A stretch of DNA of 64,000 nt, taken from positions 248,001-312,000 of the forward strand of contig VLTN01000026.1 of NCBI GenBank assembly GCA_008330645.1, written 5' to 3'. Within the stretch, counting starts at the first letter, position 1. Every line of letters begins with the position of its first letter. The notes below the pieces were generated by a model that was not told the DNA's origin, did no database searches, and saw nothing but the letters and a program-made list of their open reading frames with translations. Below, in pieces: positions 11,225-20,824 of the stretch. Both the position numbers and the translations under genes were made by a program. This stretch comes from Cafeteria roenbergensis. Its lineage: Eukaryota; Sar; Bigyra; Bicosoecida; Cafeteriaceae.

Positions 11225-12082
11225 GGCGCAATGAAAGCCATTGCGGGACCAGCAGCAGGTCACATTTGTGCGCTCTCGGCTGTTTGGTTCGTGTGTGCCA
11301 CAGCGCCCTCTCAAACAAGGGGCTCGTGTCGTCACAATGCTTGCGAGTCGCCGGTGATCACCCCCCTCCCCACCTTTGCTGCCCCGTCCATCGCCCACGG
11401 ACCTGGCCTCGCGCACCGCCAAAGCGAGCGCCGTCTTGTGTCCGGGCAATCGAGCCTCGGTGGAGCCGCTTGCGTGTGTGCTCGGGAAGCGTCGCACCAG
11501 CGTGCGCAGCCTGACGGACGGTGCATTCAGGGGTTGCCTGCCTGCCAGCCAGTCCAGAATGCCCCATCGCCAGGCTCGCTCGCGATGCGCAACCTGGGCC
11601 CACATAGCAGGCACGCCAGGGACTGCCGCCCGGCTTTGCCGGCTGCGAGCGTTGCGCTTGAACTGCCTTACCGAGTTGCAGGCAAGCTCCTCTGTCTCGC
11701 TGAGTTGTTGTGAGGGAACAACCCGCCAATACCTCTGACGCTCCGGCCACTCGCGCCCCAGACACCTGGCGGAGGGGCGGCACCCGGTGACGCTGGCACG
11801 TGAGCCGCGTGCTCATCGGCTACGCGCGCGCCTCCTCCGGACCCCCTGCAAGCGGCTTGGGAGGGAGTCGACGCAGGGAGCTGCCAGGCTTGCGCAGAAG
11901 GCGCCACAGCCACCCGCGCAGCTCCCCGAGGACAAGAGAAGCCTTCGCGCTCCCGGCGCGACTGAGTTCCAGCGCGCTCGCAGGTCATCACCGGACGTGG
12001 GGCAAGTCTGCCTGGCGCCCCTTGCTGGTCGCGGGGCCTGGGAGTCGGCGCTGGTCGCTTTGGCCGACACAAGCAGCAAGGG
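11225..12082. other. Intergenic region between the tandem kinases
   Basis: This 858-bp stretch separates the two plus-strand kinases. GTGAG strings occur near 11708 and 11800, but no coding exon could be joined to kinase 2 with confidence. It presumably holds the kinase 1 3' UTR and the kinase 2 promoter. Confidence 0.4.
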
Positions 12083-15000
12083 ATGCCAGTCAGCCCCAGG
12101 TCAGACAGCGCATCGGAGCGGCGGCCCCAGACTGCGGACGAGTCACCAGACCAAGGCGTGCTCAGCTTTGTGCTGTGCAGCTCGCCTCGGCAGTCCTATG
12201 TGGCCCGGCAGGCGGGGCGAGTCGGGGGCGTTTGCTGGGCAGGCGCGGACGCCCAGCTCGACCGCGCCGCGGCAATTGGCGCAGCCATCGCGGTCGGCCT
12301 GACTGTGGCGACGACAGTCCTTGGAATCTTGGTGCCGGAGACATCGCCGGGGGTTGCGGCGGCGCCGTACGCGGATGGGCTGCCGTGCGGCAGCCAGCGG
12401 CTGAGCGGGTCAGATTCTTCCGAAGGCGGAAACGCTGCCGTCGCCGCCAGCGAGCAGCTGGAATCCTCAATGCTCGTCATCAGCACCGGGTTCATAGGAA
12501 TGGGCATGCTCGGGTTTCTGCTCGCCGTGCTGCTGCTCCCGGGGGCGGCAAGGGCGGCCTGCCGGCCAGCGAGTGCCAACGGACGTGTCAACTACATCTG
12601 GGCCATGCGCTGGTCGCTCATCGTGCCTTCAGGGAGTCTGGTCATCGTGGCTGCGTTCTTGGGCTTGCAAGCCGACCTTGTGGCGGTGCAGACACCCGGC
12701 GGCTGCGACAAGGAGTTTGCGCTCGGCCCGCCCATGAGCTGGCTTCGGCTCCTCAACTTCGTCTCTGGCTCGCTTCTCATGATGTTTGCCGCCCGCGCGC
12801 GCGGAAAGGTCGCCCGCGTGTGGCCAGTCGTGGCACTCGGGCTCTTCGGGGCTACGTCCGTCCAATGCTTGGCGCAGTTTCTGCCAACGCCGTTGGCGTT
12901 CACGAGTACGATAGGCTTGGTCACGGTGTCGATGGGTTTGCTGGCCATTGCGTCTATTGGCCTCCTGCTGACGACTCGCTGGACTCCAACCCGCATCCAG
13001 CTTCCCTGCATCCCCGTCGCAAGTGGACCGAGGGGCTACGCATGCCGAGGCTGCCCTACTAGGGCGGCCACGGCAAGAGCCGCGGGCAGGCGCCGATCGA
13101 CCCGGGCTGTCGCTCCGATGCCGCCGCAGCACAAGCCGGGCATGCAGGCCGAAGCCCCCAAAGTGCTCGCCCAGCAACATGTGCGGCTCTTGTCCATCAT
13201 GGCGCTGGGCCAGCTGCCCGAGGCGGCGGGCGATGTTGCCGGAGGAGGGAGCGAGCGCCGCCGAAGCAATCAGTCCCAGAGCTACGCTTGCACGATCCGA
13301 GTGCCGGTGCGCCCGGTCATCGGGATGCTGAGCATCACGGTGACGCAGATTGCATACGTGTTTTCGACGCTTCTGACCCATCTCAAATACAACGGCACCG
13401 TTTCCCTTGTCTTTGCGGGCATCTTTGCGACTCTCATCGTCCCAGCCATGCTGGTCACGGCAGCTGCCGCCCACCAGCGGGCTGCCATGCTCAAGACTCA
13501 GGCTGCCTTGGAAGCCAAAGCCAGCGGGCTGAACCGACTGATTAGCTACGTAAGCCACGAGGCGCGCAACCCCGTGTCTGCAGCGATGCTTGGGGCTGAC
13601 AACGCAACGCTGGACCTGGAAGATGCTGCCATGGCCATCGACCGGCTGCGGCGCCGCACTGCAGCGCACAGCGTTGCGGCAACGCCGCCACTGAGAGGGC
13701 AGGGCGGGGGTTCGGAGGTCCGCGCAAGGTCGAGGTCCGGCAGCCTGATGGCTGCGCCGAGCAACCTCCAGACTGCCGTCGAGGGGCTGCCGCAGCTGCC
13801 CCGGCAAGGAGTCTTGCGCACAGAGAGTGAGGGACAAGGCCGCAAGCGCCGGACACCGCGACCAGGAGGCTGGGACTCGTCGGACTTGACGGACTCGGCG
13901 CAGCCCCTGCACGTGGCGTCTGGAGAGGCCAGCCCACGCGTGGCAAAGAGCCGCGATAGCGCGTCGCGGCAGGACACTTCAAGGGCGGAACGCCGCCCTT
14001 CGATCACGGCCGAGGAGGCAGCTGCGGCTGCAGGGCCCGCCGCGCCGGATCTGCCTCTGGCGTCGATGCAGCTACGGCGGTCGCCCAGCAGAGTGACGCA
14101 TGGCGTGTCGCGGCATTCAGTGGTCGGCCCAGCATCGTCAGCCGCTGCGCCATCCCCGGCCCAGCGGCGTCCAAGCACCGCTTCGACCTCTAGTCGCTCG
14201 GAGAGCTTGCACAGCGGGGAGGGACAGCCCGAAGCGCCGGGCACCGTGGCAGGCTCGGCCACGGAGTCCGCAGCGGACGCGATTCTGTCCGCCGCTTCGG
14301 AGCTGGCCTCCGTGAGGGCCGGCCTGGCCAGTGCCCGCGATATCCTGTCCGACACCCTGGGCCTCCAAAAGGTCGCCTTGGCGCAAACGGAGGCCGTCGC
14401 CGTCGAGTGGCGCTCGCTCGACGACGTCATGGAGCCGCTCCGCCTCATGTACGGGGGCGAGAAGCCCCGGCAGGGCGGCGCGTCGCACGTGTCGGTGCGG
14501 TTCGCCTGGGACGCCGGGACGCTGGTTCAGCCCGGCGGCGGGGTCGCCGACGCGCGCCCGGAGGTGGCGCTGAGCGCGACGAGCGTGGGGCAGGTGCTGA
14601 CGAACTTTTGCTCCAACGCGGTGAAGTTCGCTACGTCGCGCGTGGACGTCGAGGTCACCATCGCCGCGCTGCCCAGCGGCTACACGCTGCCAACCGCGGC
14701 ATCTCGCTCTGCTGCGGCGCTCGGCGGCGCGGCAGCTGCCGCTGCCTCCGAGAGCAGGGCGGCCTCCAATCCCAGTCGCAGGCAGCACAGGCCGCAGCGT
14801 AGCTCAGCATGGGAGGACATCGGGAGCTGGGTGGCGCCAACTGCCGGCCGGTCGGCCGCAACGCAGTCCGCCGTCATGAGCAAACGCACCCTGACGACAG
14901 TCATGGACAGCCACCGGCCCGCCGCAACAGACGGCGGGTCGTCCATGTACCCAGGGGAGCCCGCGTCATTGGTGTTCGGCGGCGCAGGGGCGGGACCTGA

Positions 15001-18000
15001 CGGCGCTGCTGCAGCCTCGGCTGAGCCTCGATCTCCCGGTGCAACTGGCGCCGACGCCGCCGCGCAGCTGGGAGTCAGCACCCGCTCCAAGGCGAGCCAC
15101 CCTCAGCTGTCTCCGTCCCAGGCAACGGCCGTCGCCGCCAGCCGACGGGCGCTCTCGGTTGGCCCGGCAGGTGCAGATGGGGCGCCTGGAGTGCCCGTTC
15201 ACGTGAAGCCGCTGCTGGCGGTGCCTGAAGAGCGAAGAGGGGGGGGGTCCGGCGGTGCGGACGAATCGTCGCGAACAGGCGGCAATCCGGAGCAGACTCC
15301 CGCGTCAGTGCCGCCCACTTCCAGGGGTGATCGGGCCCGCGCTGGCCGCGGCAGCAGCGCTGCCCCTACCCGCCTGCTGGTTGAGCTGACCTCTGGTCCC
15401 GACAGCTCCGCCGACGACAGCACGGAGGCAGGGCAGTTTCACCCAGGCGCGTCGTCTCCAACTGCCGCCGCTGCGTCCGCCTCCGGAGCGGCGGCAGGTG
15501 CTATTCTGCCTCGAATCGACACGGGCAGCAGCGAGCCAAGGGAGGGACGTCGACGTCCTGCCGCCTCCTCCCCCACTGCTACTGCCGACCGGAGCGCCCC
15601 GAGAGAGTGCTCTCCGTGCCCCTCCGCCCCCGCCGTGCTCGTGCTGGTGGTGCGCGACGACGGGGCGGGCGTGCCGCCCGAGCACCGATCCTCCCTCTTC
15701 GCCTCCTTCCAGCAGCTCGCGTCCTCCAGCCTCTCCCAGCGCATGGCGGGCACGGGGCTGGGGCTGGCCTTCTGCCGCGCGGTGGCATCGCTGATGGGGG
15801 GCGCGGTCGGCCACCGCGACCGCCTGGACGGGCAGCAGGGTTCGGAGTTCGTGATGTGGGTGCCGGTGCGGGTGCGGGCGCCGCAGTTGAGCCGTGCCAT
15901 CGGAGCCTCCGCCACGGGAAGGCACCCAGGCCATAGCCCAAGCCACAACCGCGACGGCGGGCAGCAGTGGGGTGCCTTGGCCGGCGGCACGCATCACAGC
16001 CGCGCAGGCGGAGGCGTGTCCGAAGCGACGCCCGACCGGGGGCTGAGCCGGTCGGGCGCTGGAACGATCGGCCACCAGCTGTCCGAGCAAGTGCGCCGGC
16101 ACCTGGAGAAGCAGCCGACGCTGCTTGGCGGATCGCGGGACCACGAAGAGCTGCTCGAGCGCCGACGGCTCGGGCGCAGCGGGGGAAGCAGCGGCGAGCC
16201 GGGCGGTTCCGCAATCTACCGGCCCGCCGCCGCCGCCGCCGCCGCCGCTGCCGCCTCCCCAGGCGACAGCCTTGCGCCGCTTGTCTCCCGAGACCAGCAA
16301 GCAGAGTCCGATGCCTCCCCAGGCCCCGGGGCGCTGGCGATAGGAGCAGGGCCGGCGGGAGCAGCGCTCGCCTCGCCAGCCCGGGCCGGCGTCCAGGCTG
16401 CCCTCTTCAGCAGCCCCTCGGGGCTTGCTGGCCGCTGCAGCCGGCGCGCGTCTGACGTTGCCCGCCACGGCCCCGCGATCTCGGCCTGGGCGAGCGGCTC
16501 AGCCACGTATGCCCGCAGGGACGAGTCCGGCGCGACACGCAGCGGGTCCCCGACTGGCGGAGGAGACGAGCCCTGCTCGGACCCTGCCGAGCTTCCAGCG
16601 GACCGGCAGATCGATCCTGTCTCCTCGGGCCAGAATAGAAGCGCGCGCGCGCGCAATTGCAAGCGTAGCTCGGCAGGAGCCTCGTCCCAGGCAGTGCCCA
16701 ATACTGCCAGCCTGGGGCCTCGCGGCTCCGTCGCCGACTCGGCCACGAGCATGCCCGGGGACCCGGCCTTCTCGGGAGACTCTCCCTCAGTGCCGTCGGC
16801 CACGGCGGTGTCCGTAACGGCGTCCCCCTGGAGGTCGTCGGGGCGACAGTTTGCGGCCCTCCCAGAGGAGCCTTCTGGCGAGTCCGACGCTGCCGTGGGG
16901 GACGTCCTCCTTCCGCCCGGCGTGGCCGTTCTCCGGTCGCAGGGCACTTCGGTGGCCGGAGAAACGATGGCTGGGAGCTCGGTCGCGGGGTGGGGGCACT
17001 CCAGCCAGGACATGCGCACTGTGCTGACTGGCTCGGCTGTGGCGCTTGACGCGCAGGGCATGGCCGGGGGAACCCTGGGCGGGGACGAGCGCCTCAGCAG
17101 CAACCGCACCAGCAAACACGAGGAGCGCGCGCCAAGCGAGCTTGCGCCCGACGGTGCTTGCAGCCGCGGGCAAAAGGCCACTGACGGCGCGAGCATGGCC
17201 GGGGAGGGTGCGCGTTCAGCCAAGGCCGCCTCAACAGTGAGGACCACGTCATCCGGAGCCGTCTTCGTTCCTGCCCACAGCGAGCACATGTCGGGCCTGA
17301 CACCTCCCCCGTCGGCCGTGGCAGCCGCTGCAACGAGCGGCCCCACCAGCGGCCCCGAGCGCCAGCCCACGGCGCCGCATTGCCAAGGCGCTGCTGGCGT
17401 GCAGTGCCAGCCCCACCCCCAGCGCCGCGGGTCCGCGGTTGCTGCGAGCATGGCTGCGCATCGCCGCTCCAGCGCCACCAACTCTCGCGCGTCGCTCGCC
17501 AGCCGCTCCAGCGCGGCCCTCCGCGGCTCTGGCCGCTCGGGAAGGGCGTCGTCCATGCTGTCGAACGCCCAGGAGGCGGGGAGCGGGTCGCCGATTCCTT
17601 CGGGCATGGCGTCCGCCCGCTCGGAGCGGGCGCGATCGTCGCGCGCTGAGCGCGACGCCCGGCGGTCGAGGCGCCGGGTCGAGCGGTCGGGCCGAATCCC
17701 CAACAGGCACAGCTCTGCCGGCGATGGGGAGTCCAGCGCTGCGCAGTCGGAGGCCTCGTCGGTCGGAGAGTTCTCCCCGTCGGACGCCAGCGAGGCCGGC
17801 CTCAAGTCCGCCACGGGAGGCGTGCAGGGGCCGGCAGGAGCGCCTTCGGTGGGAGGCGGGGGCGCTAACACCCACCGCAGGCGGCCGCCCATGCTCGCTG
17901 TGGGGAGGCAAGGAGGGTTCCGAATCAAGCAGGACCCCAAGCAGCCGACGTCTGCTCCCGGCCACTGGACGCGCCTCACGTCGTCAGCACACCCCCACGC

Positions 18001-19327
18001 TCCGGGTATTGCTACTGCTGCGGGCGGGGCGCATGCTGCCTCTGCAGCCATCGCTTCCGGGTGCTGCTGCCTCGTGGTGGAGGACGAGGCCTCGCAGCGG
18101 CGAGGGCTCTGCCGCCTGCTCCGCCGCCAGGGCATCCGCGTGGAGGAGGCGGCTGATGGCGTAGATGCTTTGCAGGCGCTGCAGCGGCTGTGCCGGGAGC
18201 TGGCGACCAAGTTCCAGCGCGAGTCGAGGAGGCACCGGCGCTTCTTCGCCGGCGGCAGTGACCCGGGCGTGGTGGGTACGGTGGCCGAGGCGGACGGAGC
18301 GGCTGCGGAGTCGGACGAGGCGCGCTCAGAGTCGACCCAGAGCCGCCCGGGCCGAGCTGGCGCGGGGGGCTCTGGCCTCGCCGTGGCCGCCAGGTCCCCA
18401 GCCAACGGCCCAAGCCCGCCGTCGGCCATGCCAAGCGGCACCCCGCTCCCCAGCAGCCGTGCAACGGCGCGGGGGTCGGACGCCGACGTCACACCGCACT
18501 TCTCCCTCGTGGTCGATGCGGCGTCCATCACGCCCCACAAGGGGGCGATGCAAGGCGTGTCGCTTCGGGGCTCTGAGCGCTCGACAAACGAGTCCGCCGA
18601 CGAGGCCGCCGCCGTCGAGCCGGCCGCCGGCGACGGAATGGGAACGCCCGTGGCTGTGGGCCAGGGCCCTCCGATGGCCGGGTCCCCCCCTGCGGAACGC
18701 GCCCAGCCGGTGAGCCGTGGGCAGAGCCAGCCACTCATGCTGTCGCGCGCCGCCACGGGCGACTCTGCGCCGGCCACCACCTCTGCCCAGCACAGGCTTG
18801 TATTGCTCGCGACAGGCGGCCAGGACGTCGGCGCCGGCGATGGCTTTTTGGATGCGAGCGCCGGCAGGGCGCAGTCGGTCGTTGCTTCGGCCTCCCCGAG
18901 GGGCTTCACGCCGCTGGCTGCTGCGCTGGCCTCCAAGACGCCGTTTGCCAGCCATGGAGTTGCCGGCTCTGGCGCCGCAGGACACGCTGCGGGGCGCAAG
19001 GCCGATCCAGCGGCGTCGTCCAGCTCCAACAGCAGAGCTCGAGGCATCCTGGCCGACGTTGGCACCGTCGCTCCAGTCACAGTCCCCCCTCGAGTGGTGG
19101 TGTTCTCGGACTGCAACATGCCTCGGATGGACGGCCCCGGGCTCGTGCTGGCGGCAGCTTCGGATCCCGACGTGCGTGCTCTGGGCCGCGTGTTCTTCGT
19201 TGGCGTCACGGGCACGCCGGAGGACGAGAAGCGATTCAGGGACGCCGGCGCCCGCATCGTCATCAGCAAGCCAATCGGCAGTTCTGCTGTCAAAGCGGCC
19301 CTGCACTCGGCGCTCAGCGCGCTGTGA
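12083..19327 (+). CDS. Membrane-bound hybrid histidine kinase 2
   Basis: This 2,414-aa paralogue of kinase 1 keeps the same order: an N-terminal multi-pass sensor (about residues 65-480, with recognisable counterparts of the kinase 1 helices, such as GMLGFLLAVLLLPGAARA), an H-box (YVSHEARNP, H492), an N-box (N841/N845), G1 (from D1192), G2 (from G1223) and a receiver. The receiver has ED at 2000-2001, D2343 (SDCNMPRMDG) and K2396 (SKPI). Its disordered insertions are larger: about 320 aa between N-box and G1, about 700 aa between ATPase and receiver, and about 290 aa inside the receiver before beta-3. It also carries an Ala run encoded by a GCC repeat at 16226-16255. A 1,057-codon frame lies antisense to its 3' half and is a composition artefact. 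The start ATG follows a GGG-rich stretch; no upstream exon was identified. Confidence 0.9.
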   Translation: MPVSPRSDSASERRPQTADESPDQGVLSFVLCSSPRQSYVARQAGRVGGVCWAGADAQLDRAAAIGAAIAVGLTVATTVLGILVPETSPGVAAAPYADGLPCGSQRLSGSDSSEGGNAAVAASEQLESSMLVISTGFIGMGMLGFLLAVLLLPGAARAACRPASANGRVNYIWAMRWSLIVPSGSLVIVAAFLGLQADLVAVQTPGGCDKEFALGPPMSWLRLLNFVSGSLLMMFAARARGKVARVWPVVALGLFGATSVQCLAQFLPTPLAFTSTIGLVTVSMGLLAIASIGLLLTTRWTPTRIQLPCIPVASGPRGYACRGCPTRAATARAAGRRRSTRAVAPMPPQHKPGMQAEAPKVLAQQHVRLLSIMALGQLPEAAGDVAGGGSERRRSNQSQSYACTIRVPVRPVIGMLSITVTQIAYVFSTLLTHLKYNGTVSLVFAGIFATLIVPAMLVTAAAAHQRAAMLKTQAALEAKASGLNRLISYVSHEARNPVSAAMLGADNATLDLEDAAMAIDRLRRRTAAHSVAATPPLRGQGGGSEVRARSRSGSLMAAPSNLQTAVEGLPQLPRQGVLRTESEGQGRKRRTPRPGGWDSSDLTDSAQPLHVASGEASPRVAKSRDSASRQDTSRAERRPSITAEEAAAAAGPAAPDLPLASMQLRRSPSRVTHGVSRHSVVGPASSAAAPSPAQRRPSTASTSSRSESLHSGEGQPEAPGTVAGSATESAADAILSAASELASVRAGLASARDILSDTLGLQKVALAQTEAVAVEWRSLDDVMEPLRLMYGGEKPRQGGASHVSVRFAWDAGTLVQPGGGVADARPEVALSATSVGQVLTNFCSNAVKFATSRVDVEVTIAALPSGYTLPTAASRSAAALGGAAAAAASESRAASNPSRRQHRPQRSSAWEDIGSWVAPTAGRSAATQSAVMSKRTLTTVMDSHRPAATDGGSSMYPGEPASLVFGGAGAGPDGAAAASAEPRSPGATGADAAAQLGVSTRSKASHPQLSPSQATAVAASRRALSVGPAGADGAPGVPVHVKPLLAVPEERRGGGSGGADESSRTGGNPEQTPASVPPTSRGDRARAGRGSSAAPTRLLVELTSGPDSSADDSTEAGQFHPGASSPTAAAASASGAAAGAILPRIDTGSSEPREGRRRPAASSPTATADRSAPRECSPCPSAPAVLVLVVRDDGAGVPPEHRSSLFASFQQLASSSLSQRMAGTGLGLAFCRAVASLMGGAVGHRDRLDGQQGSEFVMWVPVRVRAPQLSRAIGASATGRHPGHSPSHNRDGGQQWGALAGGTHHSRAGGGVSEATPDRGLSRSGAGTIGHQLSEQVRRHLEKQPTLLGGSRDHEELLERRRLGRSGGSSGEPGGSAIYRPAAAAAAAAAASPGDSLAPLVSRDQQAESDASPGPGALAIGAGPAGAALASPARAGVQAALFSSPSGLAGRCSRRASDVARHGPAISAWASGSATYARRDESGATRSGSPTGGGDEPCSDPAELPADRQIDPVSSGQNRSARARNCKRSSAGASSQAVPNTASLGPRGSVADSATSMPGDPAFSGDSPSVPSATAVSVTASPWRSSGRQFAALPEEPSGESDAAVGDVLLPPGVAVLRSQGTSVAGETMAGSSVAGWGHSSQDMRTVLTGSAVALDAQGMAGGTLGGDERLSSNRTSKHEERAPSELAPDGACSRGQKATDGASMAGEGARSAKAASTVRTTSSGAVFVPAHSEHMSGLTPPPSAVAAAATSGPTSGPERQPTAPHCQGAAGVQCQPHPQRRGSAVAASMAAHRRSSATNSRASLASRSSAALRGSGRSGRASSMLSNAQEAGSGSPIPSGMASARSERARSSRAERDARRSRRRVERSGRIPNRHSSAGDGESSAAQSEASSVGEFSPSDASEAGLKSATGGVQGPAGAPSVGGGGANTHRRRPPMLAVGRQGGFRIKQDPKQPTSAPGHWTRLTSSAHPHAPGIATAAGGAHAASAAIASGCCCLVVEDEASQRRGLCRLLRRQGIRVEEAADGVDALQALQRLCRELATKFQRESRRHRRFFAGGSDPGVVGTVAEADGAAAESDEARSESTQSRPGRAGAGGSGLAVAARSPANGPSPPSAMPSGTPLPSSRATARGSDADVTPHFSLVVDAASITPHKGAMQGVSLRGSERSTNESADEAAAVEPAAGDGMGTPVAVGQGPPMAGSPPAERAQPVSRGQSQPLMLSRAATGDSAPATTSAQHRLVLLATGGQDVGAGDGFLDASAGRAQSVVASASPRGFTPLAAALASKTPFASHGVAGSGAAGHAAGRKADPAASSSSNSRARGILADVGTVAPVTVPPRVVVFSDCNMPRMDGPGLVLAAASDPDVRALGRVFFVGVTGTPEDEKRFRDAGARIVISKPIGSSAVKAALHSALSAL
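14317..14664 (+). repeat. Conversion-like tract A, copy in kinase 2
   Basis: This is the partner of 8224-8571, at 347/348 identity and a constant offset of 6,093 bp. Flanking sequence on both sides is unalignable or clearly diverged. Confidence 0.95.
15625..15882 (+). repeat. Conversion-like tract B, copy in kinase 2
   Basis: This is the partner of 8950-9207, at 256/258 identity. The offset is 6,675 bp, 582 bp more than for tract A, because the linker between the tracts is longer in this gene. Confidence 0.95.
16226..16255 (+). repeat. GCC trinucleotide repeat
   Basis: There are eight uninterrupted GCC units followed by GCT-GCC-GCC. They encode an Ala run in the low-complexity region after the ATPase domain of kinase 2. 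Confidence 0.85.
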
Positions 19328-19688
19328 CGCGGGCGGCGGCACAGGGGCACGTGTGGGCTCCCTGCCAAATCGGCTCGCAATGACGGCATTCCCGCGGCTG
19401 GTATATCACCCTTTTGTCATCGCGTCGGCCTTTCCCTTCGCGTGAAGGCCTGCTTGAGGAGACTTCTCGAGAGCCACGCTTTGCACGGATCGTTCTGACT
19501 GCGGGCCCTTGCACGGCCAGGTTGCGTTCTCACGCTCCACGATTGCAACTCAGCGGGTTGTATTCGATTGATTGAGCTGCCCTTTCCAACGACGCAGTGA
19601 CTTCTCATCGCAAGCCACGCGCACGCCCGCCGTCGTACGATTGCACGCAAGGCAGCCACACACGTGCAGCCTTTTTTTCTGGGCGCTG
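19328..19688. other. Tail-to-tail intergenic region
   Basis: This 361-bp stretch lies between the 3' ends of kinase 2 (+) and the Cys-rich gene (-). It should carry both 3' UTRs. No AATAAA and no further gene are seen. Confidence 0.45.
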
Positions 19689-20617
19689 TCACGCTCCGCC
19701 CAGCCCCCGCCATGGTGCGGCGCCAGCAGCCGCTGTGGCAAACACAGCAACCAGAGCTGCCAAGCCTGCAAGCAGCGCAGGCGTGGCAGCAGAGCCGGGG
19801 CACTTGGCTCGCTCCGTGCGCCAGTCGTCCTCGTTGGTGGCGAACCGGCCGCACGCGCTCTCGCTGCAGTAGTCGGCCATGTACTGCTCGTAGTCGAGGC
19901 ATATTTGCATCGCCCTGCAGAGGTAGTCCGTGGGCGTGGCCGGGCAGCGGTAGAGGGGGTCCGCCACGCGGCTGCAGTCGCAGTCCGTGACGCCCAATAT
20001 GCGCGTGATGCGGTCCGTGTACGCCTTGCAGTCACCTTTGCAGACGGACGTGAAAATCTCCCACTCCGTCGGCGGCCCGAACTGCAGCCGCTGCAGAGCC
20101 AGCACGTTTGCCTCGCAGTCGCGGCCCCGCGTGTCGAATCCCTCAGTGATCTCAAAGGCGTACGATCGAAAGTAGGTGGTGTAGTCACAGATTTGCTCCT
20201 CCGGCCGCCCGGGGGTCGGCGAAGGGGTCACGGCAGGCGTCGGCGACGGCGACACGTCCTGCGCCGAAGCTGCGGCAGGGAACTAGCGGCGGCCAGGAGA
20301 GGGCTCGGCACAGCGCGGCGAGCTGACATGCCACCCGTGGAAGCCGGGCGCTTGCGGCCGGCTCGCGCGCGATGGGCGGGCAGATGCAGCTCGGGGATGC
20401 ACACTGCAGAGCGACCCGCGAATCAAGCCGCGACACCCAAGCGCCAACAAAAGCCCGTCCCTTGTGCACCCCGCCGCACGCGCAAAATTTTGTGCAAAGC
20501 CGTCGCCGCGCAATCCTGAGCGGAAGCGAGAGTCGCGGTCTCACCATGCGAAAACACGGCGGCGGCAACAGCAAGCACCGCAAGCGCGCCCAGCGCTGGC
20601 GACGGGGCGCCAACCAT
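19689..20617 (-). CDS. Small Cys-rich secreted or surface-anchored protein
   Basis: Exons are complement(20545-20617) and complement(19689-20269), joined in phase 1 by a 275-nt GTGAG/GCAG intron; the product is 217 aa. The first exon supplies a clear signal peptide (MVGAPSPALGALAVLAVAAA, with likely cleavage near SHASA/QD). A Thr/Pro/Ser stalk (VSPSPTPAVTPSPTPGRP) follows, then about 140 residues with 12 cysteines, many in CxxxC or CxC spacing. A C-terminal hydrophobic stretch (LLAGLAALVAVFATAAAG) ends near the terminus, consistent with a GPI signal or a single membrane anchor. The even number of cysteines fits a disulphide-bonded ectodomain. I do not recognise the family. It is divergent from the MFSD1-like gene, with 207 bp between start codons. 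The splice is well supported because only the joined form has a proper signal peptide. Confidence 0.8.
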
Positions 20618-20824
20618 GCCCGGGCGACAACGCTCGGATGCGAAGCGACAACCTGCTGCGCGCGAGTCGGTTTCAAGGGCCGCCCCCGCCGCGAGTGTGA
20701 GGCTTCGACGGCCGCTCGAGCGGCCAACGCCCCCGAACGCCACAGCGGCTCTGCCGGCTCGGGGCGCCGGCCGGGCCGCACCCGCAAGGCAGGCGACGAC
20801 GGTCGGCGGCGCGGAGGCCCACGG
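20618..20824. promoter_or_regulatory. Divergent promoter region
   Basis: This 207 bp lies between the start codons of the Cys-rich protein (-) and the MFSD1-like transporter (+). It must hold both 5' UTRs and probably a shared promoter. No TATA-like element is obvious. Confidence 0.45.

Noticed and set aside
16216-19389. 1,057-codon open frame antisense to kinase 2
   Set aside because: It mirrors the Ser/Ala-rich coding frame in GC-rich DNA, has no domain signature, and overlaps the receiver domain, which is certain on the plus strand.
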